Assembly (NCBI GenBank): GCA_949130485.1
Contig: OX422203.1
Coordinates: 4,431,178 to 4,495,177 of the forward strand
Direction: 5' to 3'
Source of the DNA: Agelas oroides
Lineage: Eukaryota > Porifera > Demospongiae > Agelasida > Agelasidae
DNA length: 64,000 nucleotides
Part shown: positions 56,601 to 64,000 of the stretch, one piece after another
Layout of the letters: the number at the start of each line of letters is the position of its first letter
How positions within the stretch are numbered: the stretch's first letter is position 1
Notes under the pieces: model-generated
Database searches by the model: none
What the model was told of the DNA's origin: nothing
The model's input: the letters and a program-made list of their open reading frames with translations, nothing else
Translations under genes and position numbers: made by a program

Positions 56601-56838
56601 CTTGTAAGATCTGCAATACTATCTTGTAAGATCCGCAATACTATCTTGTAAGATCTGCAATACTATCTTGTAAGATCCGCAATACTATCTTGTAAGATCC
56701 GCAATACTATCTTGTAAGATCTGCAATACTATCTTGTAAGATCCGCAATACTATCTTGTAAGATCTGCAATACTATCTTGTAAGATCCGCAATACTATCT
56801 TGTAAGATCCGCAATACTATCTTGTAAGATCTGCAATA
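53694..56838. repeat. 22-bp satellite array, about 143 copies, with 44-bp higher-order core
   Basis: Each 22-bp unit has the core ATCTTGTAAGAT plus a CCGCGATAC or CTGCAATAC spacer. From about 53,995 to 56,080 two unit types (ending TACCA and TACCG) alternate as a homogeneous 44-bp dimer; the flanks use CCGCGATACTA and CTGCAATACCA types and are less regular. On the - strand no frame has a stop for 2.2-2.4 kb, because 22 is not a multiple of three and the unit lacks stops; I do not take those as genes. Confidence 0.97.
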
Positions 56839-56844
56839 CATGGG

Positions 56845-57343
56845 AACCACCAGCTGTCATTGTCAATGCAACCCCTCAGACAAGTCCCACACATGAGATG
56901 GTGGTGGTATGTTTCAATTGGCTGGTCAACAATGTGTTGACACAGCCTGCATTGGAGATGTGCGAGAGAAACAAATGTTGCAGAAAATCTGGAGATGTCA
57001 AACTTTGAGTTTACCATGTAGCTGGGAGGGCTGATGGTGAGTATGTGCTGATGTAATGCCCGCTTTCCATCTTCTTTTGGCCCACCACGTGTATTTTTCT
57101 GCTTTCTTGGTCTCCCTCCTCTCTCAGATCATGCAAAACGTTTGCATGCAGAACAGCCCTCTTGGTGGGGGACCCATTGGAAAGGACATAGTGCTGTCTC
57201 TCAGACATTGCCACTCGAATCAGCTGCCTGCATCTATCCTGACTGGTGCCAATGCCTGCCACAGCAAGCAAATTCCTATGCTCTTTATTCACACTGTGTG
57301 CATAGCCCTTCACTGCCTTTCCACAAACCCTGCATTGTTTCAC
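56845..57343 (-). pseudogene. Cys-rich N-terminal part of the same zinc-finger gene family, frameshifted
   Basis: Read leftward from Met 57,343: QCRVCGKAVKGYAHSVNKEH (a C-x2-C start), HDLREEGDQESRKIHV, then, after a frameshift near 57,015, SKFDISRFSATFVSLAHLQC, CRLCQHIVDQPIET, HLMCGTCLRGCIDND. The C-x2-C spacing and order look like a treble-clef/RING N-terminus, loosely like that of RAG1-related proteins. The coding sequence runs into the 22-bp array at 56,838. The next expected part of the protein is found at 52,673 on the + strand. Confidence 0.55.
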
Positions 57344-57890
57344 TAACTATTTTGGTGGTATTCCTTGCCCTCCATACTCATCAGAAAAAATTCTAAGTTT
57401 GATGTAATAAATTGGCAAATAAAGTACCGCCTTTGTACAACATGTTGTACAACATGTTTTGGCATGAGAAAACTTTCAGCTTCTCGGGGGGAGAAAACCA
57501 TACAACTTCACATTAGTACTTTGCGTAAGTAGGCAAGTTTAGCGTGTGCAGTTCACTTAGCATTACGCAGCTGCTGTGTGAATATGTCCATGGTGATTTG
57601 CAAGGGACGAATCAGATCTGGGTAGGTAGATGTTTTGCATGGTTGCGAGTGTGCTGCTTTGGCAACTTGGTGCTTGGGTGATGCGAAGGCTGCCATGGCT
57701 ACTTGTAGTGTACTGGAAATGTTTTCGCGTTTATCTAATTAAGCACTATCTCTCGAATGAAACATCTGTGATACAGCACTTGAAGTGCCCACCCACAACA
57801 TACAGCACTTGAAGTGCCCACCCAGGGGGGTCGGACAAGATCACGTGCTGCAATTATTGTTGACGTTGCATTTACTTCACTACAGCGTTT
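57344..57890. other. No gene seen
   Basis: Only short open stretches. A local duplication of CACTTGAAGTGCCCACCCA occurs at about 57,778 and 57,803. Confidence 0.45.
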
Positions 57891-58766
57891 CCATTGAGAA
57901 CAGAAACACGTGGTTGCATCAAACGGTGGTGTATTTCGAACTGTTTTGAAGTTGTGTGCGAAGTACAAGCTATATACTTGCAGAAGCTGTACTGCGCCCT
58001 CCTGCGCCCGGGCGTTATCATGGCTGCTGAGACTGGTGTGAGGAAGAGACTACGGGGATCAACAACCCGCCCTTCTGGGAGTGTTAGCAGCAGCAGCAAG
58101 TGATTCCGTGATGGTAGTAGCGTAAAAAGTACTGAGAGAATCCCATCAACCCCTCCAGAACGTATCTCGAGTGCCAAGTTTGACAACTTGTCTGCAGCTG
58201 TAGGTGGTCTCATGCTCACAGACACACCCAAGTCTAGGCCTGGACCAAAGGTAGGCGTTACTGGCAAAAGGTTTAAAGGCAAGATTTTGTTTCCAAGTGA
58301 GGGGCCAAAGGACCAGCCTAAGTGGTCAGACGAGGAGCTGAGAGTGCTGACGTGTTTCATCATGCTATACACTGATGGCAAGGCATGGGTGGCCCACAAA
58401 GACAGCCGGTTCTGGGATCAAGCAGGGCTGTTCATCCAGCAGCAGCTCCATACTTCTCACTGTCGCTCAGGTATGACAAACGTTTGGTAGAGTATCAATC
58501 AGCAAATACTATTACTATTAGTGTATCTCTTGTACTTGTAGGTACATCGTGCAGGACCAAAGCCACTAAAGCATTGGCCAAACGATTCAGAACACCAGCT
58601 GATGCTGAGAAGCATTACCTTGCACTGATTGCACTTCAGCCCCAAGTTCAATTGCCTGATATGTCTTCTGGTGTACCCCCTCCAGCACCGCCATCGAAGC
58701 AAATGACAACAGCAGAGATAACTAGCTATTGTCATCAAGCATTAGTACCCTTGCAGGCAGAACAGG

Positions 58767-60401
58767 TATGTTCATGTGCCATTTTTGGCACAATTTCGAT
58801 GGCCCATTTTATTCCAATAATGGCACATACAGCACTCTGCCATTAATGGCATATATTTATCTGCCATTTTTGGCACATTTGTGTACTCAGTTGCCTATAG
58901 GAACACATGTACCTTTTCAACCAAGAATGGCATGGTGAATCTATGTGCCAATAATGGCTCATTCGTGAACCATTCTTGGCACATTTGTGCACTCAGTTAC
59001 CTATAGGAACACGTGTACCCTTTCAACCAAAAATGGCACAGAACAGTTTTCAACCGATTTTGGCTGATAACTGCTTTGTGCCACTTTTGGCATTGTGAAT
59101 CTGTGTGCCAATAATGGCTTATTCGTGAACCATTCTTGGCACATTTGTGCACTCCGTTACCTATAGGAACACGTGTACCCTTTCAACCAAAAATGGCACA
59201 GAACAGTTTTGGGCCACTTTTTGCACAATTTATTTTTACTGCGGCACTATTATAGGAAAGTCATGCTTCAGCTTCAATAATATGCTATATATAAATGATA
59301 CAGATGTAGTAACAGTAATGTTGAAGAACTAGTGAATGCTTAAAGTGGACATGTCTAACTTCCTAACTTTGTCTTGATTACACAGAGCTAAAAACAAAGA
59401 GTCAAAACGAAGTTACTCGGTGTCATGTAGGCTAGTTGTCCTCGTATTCGTTGCAAGCCAGCATTTGCCTGCTCATTCACCTGAGAATTCAGAGCCTTTA
59501 ATGTTCATAGAGTTGCACGTGTCAAGGCAGTAGCCTTTGCTGCAACCTATGTGGCCTCTCCAATGAAATCGGTCAACATAAAATCGAGTCTCCTTGTAGA
59601 GTGCTGGCTCTCTGTTTAAACAGTAAACATGCAATTTGCATCCATTGTCGTAAATAATGTTCTGAGGAGGAGTTTGAAATCGAGATGTAAAAATCTGAAA
59701 TGGAATACGAGGGGATTCGCAGCTACGCATCACTTGCAGACACCATGAGGGCAATAGATGGTGAAGATACCAGGTGTAAGGGATGGATGGCCATAGGATG
59801 ACTTACGACAGTCATCAGCTTCAGAAAACCATAGTAGAAAAGATGCTTGTTGTCGAGGTTAAATAGCAAGTCGGACTCATGACTCACGTGCAGGCATATT
59901 CATAATAGCCACATGCAGGAGCTTATGAGTGCCATGAAGCTGCACAAACTCATTGCACTGTGCAATTAATCACCTTGCCATGTTTGGTTGAAAGGGTACG
60001 TGTATTGGTAACGGAGTGCACAAATGTGCCAAGAATGGTTCAAGAATGAGCCATTATTGGCACACAGATTCACCATGCCAAAAGTGGCACAAAGCAGTTA
60101 TCAGCCAAAATCGGTTGAAAGCTGTTCTGTGCCATTTTTGGTTGAAAGGGTACGCATGTTCCTATAGGTAACGAAGTGCACAAATGTGCCAAGAATGGTT
60201 CACGAATGAGCCATTATCGGCACATAGATTCACCATGCCATTCTTGGTTGAAAAGGTACATGTGTTCCTATAGGCAACTGAGTACACGAATGTGCCAAAA
60301 ATGGCAGATAAATATATGCCATTAATGGCAGAGTGCTGTATGTGCCATTATTGGAATAAAATGGGCCATCGAAATTGTGCCAAAAATGGCACATGAACAT
60401 A
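58767..60401. mobile_element. KDZ-type transposon remnant with long inverted ends, in an intron of the SANT-like gene
   Basis: The ends are inverted: TATGTTCATGTGCCATTTTT at 58,767 and its complement ending at 60,401. The arms (about 400 bp each) consist of repeated TGTGCCA(A)nTGGCACA-type palindromes and share blocks such as TTCCTATAGGTAAC and CCATTCTTGGCACATTTG. The centre (59,340-59,980) holds a transposase fragment on the - strand. The left end starts just 2 nt after the exon end, so the element replaced or created the splice-donor context. Confidence 0.7.
59380..59754 (-). pseudogene. KDZ (Kyakuja-Dileera-Zisupton) transposase C-terminal fragment
   Basis: On the - strand: IIYDNGCKLHVYCLNREPAL, FYVDRFHWRGHIGCSKGYCL, then after a frameshift near 59,508 LNSQVNEQANAGLQRIRGQL and AYMTPSNF. 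From memory these are the conserved late motifs of KDZ transposases: Asp-Asn-x-Cys, the Asp-Arg-x-His-Trp motif with Cys, and the final Glu in a VNEQ-type motif. Only the last about 120 residues are present, so the element is non-autonomous. Confidence 0.75.
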
Positions 60402-60479
60402 GCTCAGGCAGAAGCACACTTAGAAATTCTGTTGGAGTTGTTTTCGATCTACCTGCGTGAGAATTTTGAAATTCGATCA

Positions 60480-60701
60480 GTTCCTTGCGATTTCCTGGAG
60501 CTTGTGGTACAAGGAATGAGGCATCTAGGAGAGGCTGGCCGATCAAACATCATTTACTCCCTTGCAAAGGCTGTTGGTACAATGCGTCCAGTTCCTTGCG
60601 ACTTCCTGGAGCTTGTGGTACAAGGAATGAGGCATCTAGGAGAGGCTAGCCGATCAAACATCATTTACTCCCTTGCAAAGGCTGTTGGTACAATGCGTCC
60701 A
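60480..60701 (+). repeat. In-frame tandem duplication of 111 bp inside an exon
   Basis: 60,480-60,590 is repeated at 60,591-60,701 with two base differences. It duplicates 37 residues beginning VPCDFLELVVQGMRHLGEA. The frame is kept. Confidence 0.95.
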
Positions 60702-63700
60702 GATGGGTCTGATTCACTTCTACCAACGAAGAACATGCCAATGGGGCTTGTTGAGTATGCAGTAAACTTTTTCACTGCTTCATCCATCCAGAAGGTAAAT
60801 ACTGCTTGTACTTGGTTACCAACAATTGCAACATCCAATATTTTTGTCTTGCAGGTGACTTGCCCCCCTGACTATCGCTCTTGGCTGCAGACCATGTATT
60901 TCCTTTTTGGAACCAAGTGGGCCAAGATCTTTGCAGGTCCAATGTGGAGCCATGTGCCCATCATGCAGGCTGGTGAGAGTGAATCGAGGTACCCTTGCTG
61001 TCAACACTATGAACCCAGTCAATGTAAGCAGTCACAAGAATGTCAAAGAATGTCAACATATTGTTTTTTAAGTGTCGCAATCTATATAACTATAGGCCCT
61101 GGTGAATGTGCCTGCCTTGTCAGAGCGTACTCTACGCAGAGATGTTACAAGCAGTGGATTCACTACAGGCCCTGAAATCCAGGTTTGTGAATAAACTGTG
61201 TGTACGTGTGCCTGTCTGCTTGTGTGCATGTATGTGGACTTGAGGGCACATGCACATGTAAGTATGTTCTTTTATTTTGTCATACACATCTGAAGACTGC
61301 AGTGATTGAGAAAGTTGCCACCCTGAATCCTGATTCTTGGTGGTGGATCAAGGGGGACAGAGTTGACGTTGTGAAGGGATTGTGGGAATCTGTTAAAGGA
61401 GAATGGGCAGGAGATGTTGACCTGAACGATGGAAAGCTTCAACTCCTGTATCAGAAGCTACAGAACCAGCTGCAGTGGGTTGAAGGGATTGGTCTGGACC
61501 AGCGAAACAGCACTGAGAGTATCACCGAAGACTTGGAGGCTGTGATGAATGATATTGCAGCTGATCTAGAGTTCATTCATGGTGGTAAGTGACAGGTTTA
61601 CACCAAACTAACACCTAATCATCCCTTATTGACAAAGTAGCTGTAAATACAACATGACATGTTTACAAAAACATCACCAATCAACGCTTAATATAGCACT
61701 AGATGATGTAAACAAACCACCTTATCATCTTTATCACCCCATCTTGCTATCTTATGTAATCACATGCAGAGCTGCAGAAGGCCAACACAGAGTACGAGGA
61801 GAAGCTAGAAGCTGGGCATACTTCAGATCAGACAATGTTTTCTCTGTCATGGGACATGGAGGAGCTGAATGGGCTCAATAGTGAAGGGCGTAGCCTACGC
61901 ACCGAAATATCAGCAGCCATTGATGTTTGCAACCCTAACACTAGCGAGCAGCACAATCTCCCAAGAAAACTCACATCTATTCGAAAGCGGCTGAGTGAGT
62001 TCATCAGAAAGGTGACACGATTTCGTCGAAAACCAGCTACCCACATATTTGTGCTGATGATAAGCTCAACGCTTCGCAACCAAAAGCCATATGCTCTACC
62101 AGTGCAGTGTGTACCCTATGCTGGTCTAAAAGAAGTGGACATTCGGCGATTGGTGTCGGCACTTGTGAGAGAAATGATCAGCCATGGGATGAATGTTGCA
62201 GGTAAACACTGTTTTGTATCCCTAATGTTCCTACTGACACCTACTTACTATCTTGTATAGGTTTTGTCAGCAATGGTGAATTCAACTACTTGAGAACAAA
62301 GGGGTACACACGCCCATTGTCAGTGTTGTAGGTCCAAACTAACGTGCGTAATAAATACAAGAACTATCGCAAGCCTGCTCTCCTAGCAATGCTGACTCCT
62401 AAACGTAAGCTACAAGCTAATCTGTTATACGTTTTGCATTGTTAATCAGTCTTAAGTTTCCTTGTATTCGTTCAGAGCTGCCTGATGGCACTGTGGTGGC
62501 CAAGCGTGACAACCCAGCAGTCCCTCATACTGTACTGCAAGAGATCTGGGACTGGATGAAAAATGGAGCTACCATAGAAGATGCGGTGGAACGCCTAAGG
62601 CCCAGGACTGTCCCACCTGGCTATGTGTTCAACACCTGGAAGCAAGGTATGTTTTCGTGGTATTTGGGCTTTTATTATCACTAAGTTGACCACTATGTTT
62701 GTTTCATGTATGCAGGGAAAAGCGAAGGGTTGGTAGACAAACTGAGGTCAATTTTGGAGTTTGCGTACCAGGTTCGTGAGTGGGAAGCCAAAGGAATTCC
62801 TTTCTCAACATACCTCCATGTGCCTGAACTACATCCCGAAACCCAGATGCCCTTTTGTGAGCGTGAAGATGAGGCTCATCTTCTCAAGGTAACTTTGTGA
62901 TAGTTATATCCCTCACTGGGAGGTTGCTGTTGTTGTACACATTGCATGGCGTCAGGTGTAGCCTGTGCAGGACCAGGGTTATATAACCTGTTACCTAGAC
63001 AACACCAGAAAGATATCAGCAACATTCTTATACATGCTGCTTTTGGTCCCACTAAACTGAACCTGGAAAGATACGTGGAGGCACTGTCTGAACCGTCATC
63101 CAGTCTCACATACCCAGCACTCACAGGTTCACGAAAACAGTCCGTTATAGATGCTGAGCGTCTTTTCAACCCGGACCTAGCAGTGTTCATGCAGCAGAAA
63201 GGGTATGACTATGAAGCGGCTACATTCAGACTGTTTGGAACTGGCGGCGAGCCTGTGATGAACGTGGCCTTAGTGAACTACAGCGCTCCAAGTTCAATTA
63301 TCAGTTTTTAAACATGATTTTGGATGAGCTGATACCATGGCACAAGGAACTGTATGACTTCAGTTCACTTGAAGTCAACCGGTATGTCTGGGTGTCAATC
63401 TGTCTGTCTGTAATGTATGTGTTTATGTCGGCTCTTGACCTAGAACATGTAGTAACACTGTGGTTTTATATTATGTGCAGGAGTCTCAGCAGTGTTCTTG
63501 GATTCTCCAAAGAGACCCTGGTGGCCATAATCACCAACATAGAGGGACGTGAGTGGCAGCGACGAGACAACATTATGAATGGACGAAAGCCAGAACACCC
63601 CAGAGCCAGCAGTACTGATGATGTTGAGTGTTTCTTCAGCGTCATGCAAGATAGAATTGGCCGAAATTTTACAACTAAGGAAGTGAAACTTGGCTTCAGG

Positions 63701-64000
63701 AAGATATGTGCCGAATTCACGAAGCGTCTCGACCCCAACCTCCCATTTTTTCTACCACACCTCTAGCCACACACGCTATTATGAGGGGCCTTTACCAGAC
63801 TTCAGCGAACCCGGCAAGAAGACCTCACGTAAACGAAAAAGGGTAGCAAGCAGAGAGGGTGTTTCATACCTGCCTATTGTACTATGCACCATTTGGAAGT
63901 AGATTTCTAGTGAGAATGCTGGCTGAATGTAAACTAGAGGGAGCTTTTGTTGGAACAAGTGAAAAGAAACTTGATCCTGTTGACTGTGTTATGTTCATTT

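Larger units (their letters stand above)
58020..63902 (+). pseudogene. Large SANT-like multi-exon gene of unknown family, probably transposon-derived
   Basis: Start Met 58,020. Exon 1 (to about 58,470) has a basic/Ser-rich start, one in-frame TGA (58,101-58,103) and a SANT/Myb-like helix set (WSDEELRVLTCFIMLYTDG). Later exons: 58,542-58,765; 60,407-60,797; 60,856-60,985 (PPDYRSWLQTMYFLFGTKWA); 61,101-61,181; 61,292-61,586; 61,770-62,201; 62,262-62,404; 62,476-62,647; 62,717-62,889; about 62,957-63,386; 63,481-63,902. Near the end is STDDVECFFSVMQDRIG followed by RLDPNLPF and YYEGPLPDF. A TAG (about 62,328) and frameshifts near 63,280 and 63,745 break the frame. The DDVECFF segment resembles the last acidic motif of some transposases, but I cannot name the family. 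Nuclear, DNA-linked role inferred. Confidence 0.6.

Noticed and set aside
52262-56838. CRISPR array
   Set aside because: Units are contiguous tandem repeats without unique spacers, there are no cas genes, and the setting is eukaryotic.

Overview
The window looks like eukaryotic, invertebrate-animal DNA, most likely from a marine sponge. That phylum call is an inference from the transposon mix, the short GT-AG introns (about 60-600 bp) and the overall texture; a cnidarian or another invertebrate cannot be excluded. There are no rRNA genes, operons, Shine-Dalgarno sites or CRISPR arrays. I recognise no ordinary housekeeping gene. The window is an accessory region packed with nested mobile elements, most of them decayed, and with gene-like loci that carry tandem-repeat exons.

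Layout. 1-3.8 kb: an ISL2EU/IS4EU-like DNA transposon with a broken DDE transposase (+) and a convergent YqaJ-nuclease/SWIM/PHD gene (-). 4.9-6.0 kb: a 1.08-kb fold-back element. 8.2-8.9 kb: a BEN-gene fragment. 9.4-9.9 kb: an inverted-repeat element. 10.1-11.9 kb: a Ty3/gypsy integrase remnant joined to a 5'-truncated LINE. 12.0-22.9 kb: exons of a BEN-domain gene (A) with three coding tandem arrays, interrupted by a DIRS-like retrotransposon (gag-like and RT parts, 14.8-17.8 kb) and a RING-like exon. 23.5-25.1 kb: a TNP2/EnSpm-like transposase pseudogene. 25.2-27.2 kb: an acidic repeat exon and the 3' end plus LTR-like region of a retroelement.

27,205-35,332 is an 8.1-kb element bounded by inverted repeats (CCCTTATGG...CCATAAGGG) with many TCTTATAAGA-type palindromes near its ends. 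Inside are a leftward BEN-domain gene (B: NLS, coiled coil, Pro-rich repeat, two BEN-like half-domains) and a rightward TNP2-like transposase, arranged divergently. This is the best candidate for an undescribed system: an EnSpm-like transposon carrying a BEN-domain DNA-binding partner, which may do the job that TnpA does for plant En/Spm.

36.5-37.4 kb: a P-element/THAP9-like transposase remnant. 37.9-39.0 kb: another gypsy integrase. 39.1-41.5 kb: a multi-exon gene with a 54-bp coiled-coil repeat. 41.2-42.9 kb: a second copy of the 26-27 kb segment. 42.9-43.7 kb: a 57-bp coding repeat. 44-50 kb is gene-poor. 49.9-50.6 kb: an internally deleted hAT element. 51.3-52.1 kb: a third BEN gene (C). 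52.3-56.8 kb: two arrays of a 22-bp repeat in opposite orientation, lying around the split halves of one zinc-finger gene family. 57.9-63.9 kb: a large multi-exon SANT-like gene of unknown family, probably transposon-derived, with a KDZ-type transposon remnant inserted in an intron.

Boundaries of multi-exon loci come from splice-site reading by eye and protein-family memory; no alignments were run. Family names are from recall of conserved motifs.
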